A stretch of DNA of 64,000 bases, from assembly GCF_001598695.1 (NCBI RefSeq), contig NZ_BCZK01000002.1, positions 186,001 through 250,000 of the forward strand, written 5' to 3'. Of the stretch, positions 30,946 through 38,692 are shown in pieces. Made by a program: the position numbers and the translations under genes. The stretch comes from Klebsiella oxytoca NBRC 105695 (GTDB lineage: Bacteria; Pseudomonadota; Gammaproteobacteria; Enterobacterales; Enterobacteriaceae). The notes under the pieces are model-generated. The model worked only from the letters and a program-made list of their open reading frames with translations, made no database searches and was not told the origin of the DNA. The stretch's first letter is position 1. The number at the start of each line of letters is the position of its first letter.

Positions 30946-31036
30946 TGCTAAAAATGGCCTGATGTGAATGATGATGCTTGCACATTGTGTAATTCCATTA
31001 GGCTGTGCTCTATCAATACTATCTGAAAAGGTTTAT

Positions 31037-33694
31037 ATGAAACATTACGCGAATAAAAAAAGAATGCTAAAATTAAATCCTGTTGCTGCTTCAATATTAC
31101 TGCTTTTACCGGTAATGGCCCAGGCTGATATCTCAATCATTAATGGGAACGTCACGTCAGCAAACGGTGTTCCTGTTGTGAATATTAAAGAAGCAAATAG
31201 CAAAGGACTTTCACATAACGTTTACGAAACACTGAACGTGGGCAAAGAAGGGGTGATTTTCAATAACTCCGCCAGCGCTGTGCAAACGACTCTGGCCGGG
31301 CAGATTGAAGGTAATGCTAATCTCGCGGGTGGAACCGCGAAAGTTATTCTGAATGAAGTAACTTCAAAAAATGCAAGTACCATCAACGGGATGATGGAAG
31401 TGGCCGGCGACTCTGCTCATCTGATCATTGCTAACCCAAATGGGATTACCACCCAAGGGGGTGGTTTCATCAATGCGGAAAAAGGGACGCTGACGACCGG
31501 TACGCCAAATGTAAAAGATGGTGCATTAACCGGTTATACCGTGAAGGGCGGCAATATTACTGTTGGTAACTTCCAAAGTGAATCACCCACAGAAATTTTA
31601 GCCCGCAGCGTCAAAGTGAACGGAAGTCTAAGAGTTGATGAGCTATCAGTCACCGCAGGCAACAACGTTATCGATGTCGATGGTTCTATCACCGGCACAG
31701 TGGAGGCCATCGATAAAGCTGCTTCCTATGGCGTGGATGTCTCTAAACTCGGCGGTATGTATGCCAACCGCATTAATTTGATAAGCACTGAAGGCGGCGT
31801 TGGGGTACGTAACGAAGGGACTATTGCCGGCGGTGCCAGTGGCCTTAATATCACTAGCAACGGTAAGCTAATAAATAACAGCGCTATGATTCAATCTAGT
31901 GGCGACATAGCTGTAAATACCAATGGTGCTCTGGATAATATAAACGGTAAAATTAACAGCGGTAGAAGTATTACAATTGATACTGCCAAAAGCAGCATCA
32001 ATAATACCACTGGGGGAAATATTTCTGCTGCATCAGATATTAACATTCTAAGCGGTGCACTGGATAATGCCAATGGTAAGATTGCATCTGGAGGAATGTT
32101 AACGGTTAATACCAACAATAATAAGCTGAACAACTCCGGAAGAAGCAAAAACGCTGGTATCGAAGCGGCAATAGTACTTATCGAGAGCGGAGAACTCAGC
32201 AATAGTAATGGTCAAATACATGGCAATTATATTAATCTAAAGAATAGCTCTATGGCTAATAACTCTGGCGTTATTGATTCCGATGGAAACGTAGAGATTA
32301 ATAGTACTGGTAATATAGAAAATATAACTGGCTTGATTCGCTCCAGTGCAGCTAATGTGAAAATAACAACTACTAAAGCTATTAAAAATAACAATAATAA
32401 ATCACTCGATCCGGCCGGTGCTGAGGCCAAAGGTATAATTTCTGGAAGCGGCACAGACATCTCGGCAGATTATGTCTTTAATAATGCTGGAACAATCGCC
32501 TCAGCTGGTGATATTAAATTAAAGACCACTAGAGATATCGATAACTACCAGGGGAAAATTGAAAGTAGTCAGAATATTTCAATCGAAGGTCGTGAGCTGC
32601 GGACCAGCCAGGCAGGAATCAATGGTATAAAAGGTGTTAATATCGAGCTTAGCGACAAATTTGATAGCCGTCTTGCTATGGTAACGTCTACCGAGGGTGA
32701 CGTATCGATTAAAGCTAACAAAATTATTAACGACAGCTCATTGATTCTCGCCAAAAATATCAACGTTGAATCAGGCTCATATCTGGACAGCAAGTATTCA
32801 ATGATGGTCTCCGATGAAAACCTGACGTTAAAGGCGGAAGGCGACATTAATGTTAGTTCTAGTAACATGTTTGGAGCTTATGCTGGACAATATTTCGGTT
32901 ATATCAACCAGGAAGGCGGTGTAATCGCCGGTAAAGATCTGAATATTACCGCAAAAAATGTCAACAATACTTCTGGACGTATTATCTCTCAGTCGGGAGA
33001 TGCTAACATTAACCTTTCTGGTAACCTGGCAAACAACAAAGGGCAGGTGGTTGCTAATTCTGGCAACATGAACATCGCTGCCAAACATGTTGCTGCAGAT
33101 TATTCAACCGTTTACAGTGCAGGCAACATGAATATTAATGTTGACTCGCTGTCTTTAGAAGGTAACGGTTCTATCGCTAAAAATACCGCAACTGGTATTA
33201 TTTCCTCAGATAGAGATATTTTCATAAATGTTAATGGTGATTATTTCAATAATGGCTGGATTAGTGGCAAGGGGGATGTGACTGTAAAAAGCACCGGCTA
33301 TTTAAGAAATTCTCATACCATTAATGCTGACGGGAATCTTAACGTTAGTGGATACACTATAGCTAACAATAAAGATATCGTTTCTGGGAAGGCATTGACA
33401 ATTACTACCAATACTGACTTGACCAACAATGCTAATGGTAATATCACTGGGTATACGACCAGGGTCGATGCTAATAATGTCTCTAATATGGGTAACCTGG
33501 TTGCTTCATCCCAACTCAATCTGAATGTGGCAAATAATATCTATAATTATTTGAATATCTATACCGAAGGAAAAGCAGTAATCAATGCCAAAAAAGTTAT
33601 CAATACTGGCTTTTGGGCTGTCTTTGGTGGGGCTCAAGGACTTCAGACAGCTGCAAATATAACAAATATATTTGGTACTGTGGTTGGTAAATAG
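31037..33694 (+). CDS. TpsA exoprotein, short filamentous-haemagglutinin-like
   Basis: An 885-residue two-partner-secretion exoprotein. A signal peptide (about 1-30, ending VMAQA) is followed by the TPS/haemagglutination-activity domain with NSASAVQTTLAGQIEGNANL and the NPNGIT motif (residues 133-138), needed for recognition by TpsB. Residues from about 280 onward are Asn/Gly/Ser-rich beta-helical repeats. There is no VENN motif, no C-terminal toxin and no immunity gene, so it is an adhesin- or haemolysin-like TpsA rather than CdiA. I start at 31037 because AAAAGG is 6 bases upstream and the signal peptide begins there. It is AT-rich and is the first gene of the island operon. Short for the family. 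Confidence 0.88.
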   Translation: MKHYANKKRMLKLNPVAASILLLLPVMAQADISIINGNVTSANGVPVVNIKEANSKGLSHNVYETLNVGKEGVIFNNSASAVQTTLAGQIEGNANLAGGTAKVILNEVTSKNASTINGMMEVAGDSAHLIIANPNGITTQGGGFINAEKGTLTTGTPNVKDGALTGYTVKGGNITVGNFQSESPTEILARSVKVNGSLRVDELSVTAGNNVIDVDGSITGTVEAIDKAASYGVDVSKLGGMYANRINLISTEGGVGVRNEGTIAGGASGLNITSNGKLINNSAMIQSSGDIAVNTNGALDNINGKINSGRSITIDTAKSSINNTTGGNISAASDINILSGALDNANGKIASGGMLTVNTNNNKLNNSGRSKNAGIEAAIVLIESGELSNSNGQIHGNYINLKNSSMANNSGVIDSDGNVEINSTGNIENITGLIRSSAANVKITTTKAIKNNNNKSLDPAGAEAKGIISGSGTDISADYVFNNAGTIASAGDIKLKTTRDIDNYQGKIESSQNISIEGRELRTSQAGINGIKGVNIELSDKFDSRLAMVTSTEGDVSIKANKIINDSSLILAKNINVESGSYLDSKYSMMVSDENLTLKAEGDINVSSSNMFGAYAGQYFGYINQEGGVIAGKDLNITAKNVNNTSGRIISQSGDANINLSGNLANNKGQVVANSGNMNIAAKHVAADYSTVYSAGNMNINVDSLSLEGNGSIAKNTATGIISSDRDIFINVNGDYFNNGWISGKGDVTVKSTGYLRNSHTINADGNLNVSGYTIANNKDIVSGKALTITTNTDLTNNANGNITGYTTRVDANNVSNMGNLVASSQLNLNVANNIYNYLNIYTEGKAVINAKKVINTGFWAVFGGAQGLQTAANITNIFGTVVGK

Positions 33695-33712
33695 ATAGAA
33701 CGCTAAATATAA

Positions 33713-33744
33713 GGTAAAGGCAGCAAGGGATTGCTGCTTTTACC
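33713..33744 (+). other. stem-loop between tpsA and tpsB
   Basis: GGTAAAGGCAGCAA pairs with TTGCTGCTTTTACC (one G-T wobble) around loop GGGA. It lies 18 bases after the tpsA stop and 14 bases before the tpsB ATG. There is no T tract, so it is more likely an RNA-processing or stabilising element that sets the tpsA:tpsB ratio than a full terminator. Confidence 0.6.
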
Positions 33745-33758
33745 TGTCAGGAAACGAA

Positions 33759-35405
33759 ATGGATATTCGATATATTTTCAGCGCGGCCTTGATATTAATC
33801 AGTTTCAGCTCAAAGACGTTTGCAGACATGCCGCTCGGGCGTATGATAAAAGAACAGCAGAGTAATGATAATACATCAATCAAAGAACGGAAGATTGAAA
33901 AAAAAGATGTTTTTTCGCAAGCCGTACAGGAAATAGCGGAGGATAGCGATTTTCCGCAAGAGACGCCATGCTATGATATTGACGAGCTTATTCTCGAAAA
34001 TGACTTCCTGAACGATCGCTGGATCCAAAAAATTAAAAAAAGAATCACCGGTAAGTGTTTGGGGGTCAAAGGATTACAAAAAGCAGCTGTCGTTTTGCAG
34101 GATCACTTTATAAATTCCGGGTACATAACAACCCGAGTCGAGATACCTTCTCAGGATCTTTTGACTAAAAAACTAAAGCTGCGAGTTATTCCTGGGCGAA
34201 TATCACAAGTTATTATATCTGATAATGATATAAGTACATGGGGGTTGCCCTTTAAGGAAGGAGATATTCTGAATGTCAGGGATATTGAGCAGGGGCTGGA
34301 AAATATACAGAGGACGCCTTGGGTTGATGTTAAGATAAATATCATACCTGGCGTTAACAACGGTACCAGTGAAGTTGAGATTAAACCTCAGCGTACTAAA
34401 AGATGGAATTTAAGAACAACATATAACAATTTTGGTGATAAAAGTACTGGCAACCAACTCTTAGGGACAACCGGTTATCTTTATAATTTAACGAAATCTA
34501 GCGATCTTTTTTATTTGGCCGGTACCAGTAGTCAGACAGGAGGGTATAAAAATGTTAGCACCTACTATAGTATCCCTTTTGGATACTCTGAATTAAGCCT
34601 TTTTTATAGTAGTAGTAAATCAAAACAGAGTATTGATGTTGGCCCCTATGATTTTGACTATGTGGGGAAGACGCAGTACTTCAGCCTTAAGGGATCACGA
34701 ATGCTGCATCGTGATGCGAGTTCAAAGCTTTCCGCCAATGCAGAACTTATCAGACGCAAGTATGATTATACATTAGGGGGGGAAGAATTAGTTTTACAAA
34801 AACGCGATATGAGTAATTTGAAGCTCGGGGTAAATTACAAGAAAAATTTCCCCGGGGCCGTGTTAGATTCCAGTTTAAGCTGGCTGCGTTTTATCAAGGC
34901 CTTAGGAAGTACAGAAACGCCGGATATGCGTAACGGAGATGTAAGTCGCCAGAGTCAGATCATGAATCTGAATGTGAATTATATGAAATGGCTAACTTCA
35001 TTACCTGTTGATGCTTATTATGAACTTAATCTCGGTGTACAGTATACGCCGGATAATCTTACTCTACAGGATCAGCTTACTATAGGCGACCGTTGGAGTG
35101 TTCGTGGCTTTGATGATAGTGGAGGAATTTATGGTAATAAGGGATTCTATATACAGAACACGCTCAATCTTATTACAGGTTATAAAAACATAACTCCCTA
35201 TTTTGGTCTGGATTATGGCCAAATCATCGGTAAGGTCCCGGTACAGGAGATTGAGAGTAAAAAAATAATGGGCGGCATAACCGGTTTAAAAGGAGTTGTT
35301 TATGGTTTGGAGTACGATTTATCCTTATCGAGCCCTTTTGTCTACCCCGATAATTTAAATGTAGATAAGTATAAAGTTAAGTTTAACTTTAATTACCAAT
35401 TATAA
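33759..35405 (+). CDS. TpsB outer-membrane transporter (ShlB/FhaC family)
   Basis: A 548-residue outer-membrane translocator for TpsA. The signal peptide ends near residue 22 (SSKTFADMP); next come the N-terminal plug-helix region, two POTRA domains (about 65-215) and a 16-stranded barrel with the conserved L6 motif VRGFDDSGG (residues 448-456), ending KFNFNYQL. All parts needed for function are present. A run of seven G (34776-34782) lies in the coding sequence. The gap to the next gene, a phosphopantetheinyl transferase, is 18 bases, which ties two-partner secretion to the biosynthetic genes in one transcription unit. Confidence 0.9.
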   Translation: MDIRYIFSAALILISFSSKTFADMPLGRMIKEQQSNDNTSIKERKIEKKDVFSQAVQEIAEDSDFPQETPCYDIDELILENDFLNDRWIQKIKKRITGKCLGVKGLQKAAVVLQDHFINSGYITTRVEIPSQDLLTKKLKLRVIPGRISQVIISDNDISTWGLPFKEGDILNVRDIEQGLENIQRTPWVDVKINIIPGVNNGTSEVEIKPQRTKRWNLRTTYNNFGDKSTGNQLLGTTGYLYNLTKSSDLFYLAGTSSQTGGYKNVSTYYSIPFGYSELSLFYSSSKSKQSIDVGPYDFDYVGKTQYFSLKGSRMLHRDASSKLSANAELIRRKYDYTLGGEELVLQKRDMSNLKLGVNYKKNFPGAVLDSSLSWLRFIKALGSTETPDMRNGDVSRQSQIMNLNVNYMKWLTSLPVDAYYELNLGVQYTPDNLTLQDQLTIGDRWSVRGFDDSGGIYGNKGFYIQNTLNLITGYKNITPYFGLDYGQIIGKVPVQEIESKKIMGGITGLKGVVYGLEYDLSLSSPFVYPDNLNVDKYKVKFNFNYQL

Positions 35406-35423
35406 CTATCGTAGCGATAAATC

Positions 35424-35792
35424 ATGCGTGTTGGTACGGATATTGTTGAAGTGGAAAGAATTATTCAGGCCTTGACGAACAGCAATTCTTGCTTTTTACA
35501 GAGAGTGTTTACTCATGCTGAGATTAATAAAATTAACCCGCACGACCCAAATTATGAGCGCGCTTCTGGGTTCTGGGCGGCAAAAGAATCAATTGTAAAA
35601 GCAGTAGGTTATGGGTTTAACAATAAAATCCGCTTTCATGATATTGAGGTTACGCATGATGAATATGGAAAGCCAGCGTTTTTGATAACCGGAAGACTGA
35701 AGGAAATCCTCGATGAGCAAGGAGTTGCTAATATCTCCTTAAGTATCTCTCATTGCCGTACTCATGCAATCGCAGTGACTATTCTTTGTTAA
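35424..35792 (+). CDS. AcpS-type phosphopantetheinyl transferase
   Basis: A 122-residue holo-ACP synthase of the AcpS family. The magnesium/CoA motifs GTDIVEV (4-10, Asp6) and FWAAKESIVKA (50-60, Glu55) match those of AcpS. It would move 4'-phosphopantetheine from CoA to Ser50 of the ACP encoded three genes downstream. A second acpS-type gene outside the housekeeping locus, inside a biosynthetic operon, indicates a dedicated carrier-protein system. No strong ribosome-binding site precedes the ATG, so translation may be coupled to tpsB. Confidence 0.9.
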   Translation: MRVGTDIVEVERIIQALTNSNSCFLQRVFTHAEINKINPHDPNYERASGFWAAKESIVKAVGYGFNNKIRFHDIEVTHDEYGKPAFLITGRLKEILDEQGVANISLSISHCRTHAIAVTILC

Positions 35793-35810
35793 TTAAGGTG
35801 ATCAATAGAT

Positions 35811-36566
35811 ATGTATAATTATAATGACCTCGTTGATAAAACCGTATTAGTCACAGGTGCCAGCGGTGATATCGGTCACGCCATTTGCGGCAAATTTCTT
35901 GAGCAAGGATGCGTCGTTTATGCACTTTACTGCACCAATAAAGCGCAGTTGATGGAGCTTCAATCACATCATCCTGCTGGAAAAAAACTTCATCTCCTGC
36001 AGGGGGATCTATCGAATCAGGAAGATGTTGCGGCCATATGTGCACAATTATCCAGTGATAAAGGAAAACTGGATGTTTTAGTGAACAATGCAGGAATAGT
36101 GAAAGATAACCTCTTTGCTGCTATGACTTTTGATGATTTTAGCTCTGTTATTAATACTAATCTTCTGGGGCTTTTTCGCTTGACTAAAGAGGTCTTACTT
36201 TTGTTACGTTCGGCCCAGAACCCTGCAATCATTAATGTTGCATCTATTGCTGCTATTGTTCCGAGTATTGGTCAGGTTAATTATAGCGCTTCCAAAGGTG
36301 CCATTTTAAGTTTCACACGAACGCTGGCCGCTGAGCTTGCGCCACGGGGCGTACGAGTAAATGCCGTTGCGCCGGGAATGATCGAATCAAAAATGGTTAA
36401 AAAAGTGTCTCGTACGGTAGTGCGTGAAGTCACTAATTCAATTCCGCTTAAGCGCCTTGGGAAATGTGAAGAAGTTGCAAATACTATTGTTTATTTGAGC
36501 TCTTCTGCTTCAAGTTATATTGTCGGGCAAACCATCGTCATTGATGGTGGTATGGTTATGCGGTGA
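35811..36566 (+). CDS. FabG-like 3-oxoacyl-ACP reductase (KR)
   Basis: A 251-residue short-chain dehydrogenase/reductase. The NADPH motif TGASGDIG (15-22), NNAG (92-95) and the catalytic Ser145, Tyr158 and Lys162 are in place, and the C-terminus YIVGQTIVIDGGMVM is FabG-like. It is predicted to reduce the beta-keto group of the ACP-bound chain. The dehydratase gene starts 3 bases after it, giving a reduction-dehydration pair. With no enoyl reductase in the set, the expected product keeps its double bonds. Confidence 0.92.
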   Translation: MYNYNDLVDKTVLVTGASGDIGHAICGKFLEQGCVVYALYCTNKAQLMELQSHHPAGKKLHLLQGDLSNQEDVAAICAQLSSDKGKLDVLVNNAGIVKDNLFAAMTFDDFSSVINTNLLGLFRLTKEVLLLLRSAQNPAIINVASIAAIVPSIGQVNYSASKGAILSFTRTLAAELAPRGVRVNAVAPGMIESKMVKKVSRTVVREVTNSIPLKRLGKCEEVANTIVYLSSSASSYIVGQTIVIDGGMVMR

Positions 36567-36569
36567 TAT

Positions 36570-37118
36570 ATGTCAAAATTTAAGATCCCGACAAAAGTTT
36601 TTCTGGCTATGGGTGGGTGGCGCCAGCCATTGTTAATGGTAGATAGAATCGATGATTTTAAGTATGGCGAGAATGGGTATGTTAAAGTGATAAAGCATGT
36701 CACTTATAATGAACCGTATCTTCTTGGCCATTTTCCTGAAGATCCTATCATGCCAGGGGCTATTATTTCGGAGATATTTGGCCAAGCTAGTGAATATTTC
36801 TCTTTTTTGTGTGACATTTGCGATATTTATCAACTACGCACAGGGCGAGAATTTCTAACTCTGCGTGATATCCACACATATATAGATCAACCTGATATGC
36901 TTGAAGTTATACATAAGCGTCGGGCACAGGTACGTGGAGTACTGGCTGCGCAAAATTTGAAGTTTAAAGCCTCAGCTTATCCGGGGGATACTATTGAAGT
37001 GGTAAGTAAACTCGCGTTTTCTGACAATAATGGCTTTAAACATTACTCGGTTATTGCCAATGTAGGTAAGAAAATTATAAGCCAGGGCACCATTATCAAT
37101 TTTCGGGAAGTTTTATAA
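36570..37118 (+). CDS. FabZ-like 3-hydroxyacyl-ACP dehydratase (DH)
   Basis: A 182-residue hot-dog-fold dehydratase. The motif GHFPEDPIMPG holds His54 and the downstream SEIFGQ holds Glu68; both positions equal the catalytic His54/Glu68 of E. coli FabZ. About 30 extra residues lie between the core helix and the last strands, so it is longer than FabZ. It removes water from the beta-hydroxyacyl-ACP made by the preceding reductase; repeated KR/DH cycles without enoyl reduction would yield a polyene. Confidence 0.9.
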   Translation: MSKFKIPTKVFLAMGGWRQPLLMVDRIDDFKYGENGYVKVIKHVTYNEPYLLGHFPEDPIMPGAIISEIFGQASEYFSFLCDICDIYQLRTGREFLTLRDIHTYIDQPDMLEVIHKRRAQVRGVLAAQNLKFKASAYPGDTIEVVSKLAFSDNNGFKHYSVIANVGKKIISQGTIINFREVL

Positions 37119-37137
37119 TTTATCGTAAGGGAATGTT

Positions 37138-37419
37138 ATGACTGATATTAATGAGAAGATCGATCAAAGAAAATCAATACTTGTGACTATAAAAGCGGAG
37201 CTTATTCATCGGCTTAATATTCAACGTGAAGAGCATCAAATTGATGACGATACTCCTTTGTTTGGTAATGGACTGAAGTTGGACTCTGTTGATGCGACGG
37301 AGATTATCGTCATGCTTGATAAGGCTTTTAACATTCAAGTGCAAGAAGGGGATGATCCATCATATATGAGAAGTATTAATAGCCTTGCTTCATTTATTAT
37401 TCAGAAAAAACATTCCTGA
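37138..37419 (+). CDS. acyl carrier protein (ACP)
   Basis: A 93-residue carrier protein. The attachment serine is Ser50 in KLDSVDATEI, which corresponds to the DSL motif of AcpP. It is preceded by LFGNGLKL and followed by the usual helix III region. AAGGGA lies 6 bases upstream of the ATG. It is the only ACP in the island, so the whole chain is probably built on it. The sequence is divergent from housekeeping AcpP. Confidence 0.9.
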   Translation: MTDINEKIDQRKSILVTIKAELIHRLNIQREEHQIDDDTPLFGNGLKLDSVDATEIIVMLDKAFNIQVQEGDDPSYMRSINSLASFIIQKKHS

Positions 37420-37450
37420 TGTCAATCATGTTAATTTATAAAGGTGTTTT

Positions 37451-38611
37451 ATGAGCTCGCTTTTCGATTTACATTTAGAAGATAATGCTGTGATGGGCAA
37501 TTATAACAACCGGAGCATACCTTCATCCTATCATGATATTTTAGATGAATATAAAGCGGTGAGAGAGAATGCTTTGCTGGTCGACTACTCTCATATGGCC
37601 ATTGTTAGCGTAACAGGTGAAGATGCATGGATTCTTGTAAATCACATTGCCTCTGCTGACATTTCAATTGTACGAGATGAACAAGGAATTTATTCACTCG
37701 TCTTGAATGACGACGGGACTATCCTTGGTGATATGTATGTGCTGTGTGCTATGGATGGTTATTATATATTGTCTGAAAATATTTCTGTTGCCAGGATTAT
37801 AGAAGTCCTTAAGTTCGCAGCGGAAAAATATGATGATTTAGGTATTCAGGAGATCCCGGAAATAAAATCCATGGAAGACGATAACTGGGGGGCTATCATG
37901 CTTGAAGGGCCATATTCCTGGGAGTTGATGTCCGAGATCTATGGATATGATATCATCGGTCTTCCTTATTGCGAATACATGAATACTGAAGATGACTTAA
38001 TTGTCTTCCGCTGCGGTAAGCATGGGGAGTTTGCCTATCAAGTAATTGGCCCTCAAAGTTTACTCGTTGAACTATGGGTTAAATTACAAAAGATAGGAGT
38101 TAAGTACTTACTTAAAACTGGCGGTTTGGATTACCAGCGTATAGTTCGCGTAGAAAATCCTGGCTGGGATCAAAGCATTTACGCAGAATATTCAACAAAC
38201 CCTGTCGAATTACAATTGCAGTGGGCTATCCAGTATGACAAGGAAGATTTCATCGGCAAAGCTGCTGTTGAGCTGATGTCTGCCCAGAGTGCTGCTCGCA
38301 AAGTTGTTGGCATTGTTCCGTGCGTTAATTGCGCGTCGCTTAGCAAGGATGATAAAATCCTTGTTAATGGGCAGACCGTTGGGTTTATTATTAATGCTGT
38401 ATATTCTCCGGCTGCGCAAAGTTGGATAGCGTTGGCGTTTATTAATACCCCTTATGCACTATCAGACATCGACGGTTACATAATAAAAACAGCGCACGGT
38501 GATATTGCGGCAAAAACTAAAACTTTACCATTTATATATAATTTCAGTTTGCTGGTTAACCCGACAACGCATAGCTATATTGATCCATCGAAAGCGAAAA
38601 GTGTTTTATAA
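37451..38611 (+). CDS. GcvT-like aminomethyltransferase (CylF-like)
   Basis: A 386-residue protein of the glycine-cleavage T-protein/folate-binding family. Recognisable parts are the N-terminal YKAVRENALLVDYSHMAIVSV, the middle GEFAYQVIGP and the KEDFIGKAA segment where the family usually reads DFIGK. It is not part of a gcv operon: its neighbours are ACP and ketosynthase genes. Among described clusters, a GcvT-type protein next to fatty-acid-synthase-like genes is a mark of the streptococcal cyl (granadaene) operon, where it is CylF. It may transfer a one-carbon or aminomethyl group to the chain or starter; this is inference. A six-G run occurs at 37887-37892. Confidence 0.8.
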   Translation: MSSLFDLHLEDNAVMGNYNNRSIPSSYHDILDEYKAVRENALLVDYSHMAIVSVTGEDAWILVNHIASADISIVRDEQGIYSLVLNDDGTILGDMYVLCAMDGYYILSENISVARIIEVLKFAAEKYDDLGIQEIPEIKSMEDDNWGAIMLEGPYSWELMSEIYGYDIIGLPYCEYMNTEDDLIVFRCGKHGEFAYQVIGPQSLLVELWVKLQKIGVKYLLKTGGLDYQRIVRVENPGWDQSIYAEYSTNPVELQLQWAIQYDKEDFIGKAAVELMSAQSAARKVVGIVPCVNCASLSKDDKILVNGQTVGFIINAVYSPAAQSWIALAFINTPYALSDIDGYIIKTAHGDIAAKTKTLPFIYNFSLLVNPTTHSYIDPSKAKSVL

Positions 38612-38692
38612 AGCATAGAGTATTAAAGTTAACTTGCTAAACACGGTCGTTATTTTTTATTTGCTGTTTAAATCAAGGGTTTTCCGGATATT

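Larger units (their letters stand above)
29844..31036. other. AT-rich leader region of the island
   Basis: About 1.2 kb before tpsA with no gene I can identify. Base composition changes sharply from the GC-rich backbone at about 29870. It contains two weak open frames (listed separately), many A/T runs of the kind silenced by H-NS, and a 12-base palindrome close to tpsA. No tRNA, integrase or insertion-sequence remnant is visible. Confidence 0.6.

Noticed and set aside
31037-35405. Contact-dependent inhibition (CDI) system
   Set aside because: A CdiB/CdiA-like pair is present, but TpsA has no VENN motif, no C-terminal toxin, and no immunity gene follows.
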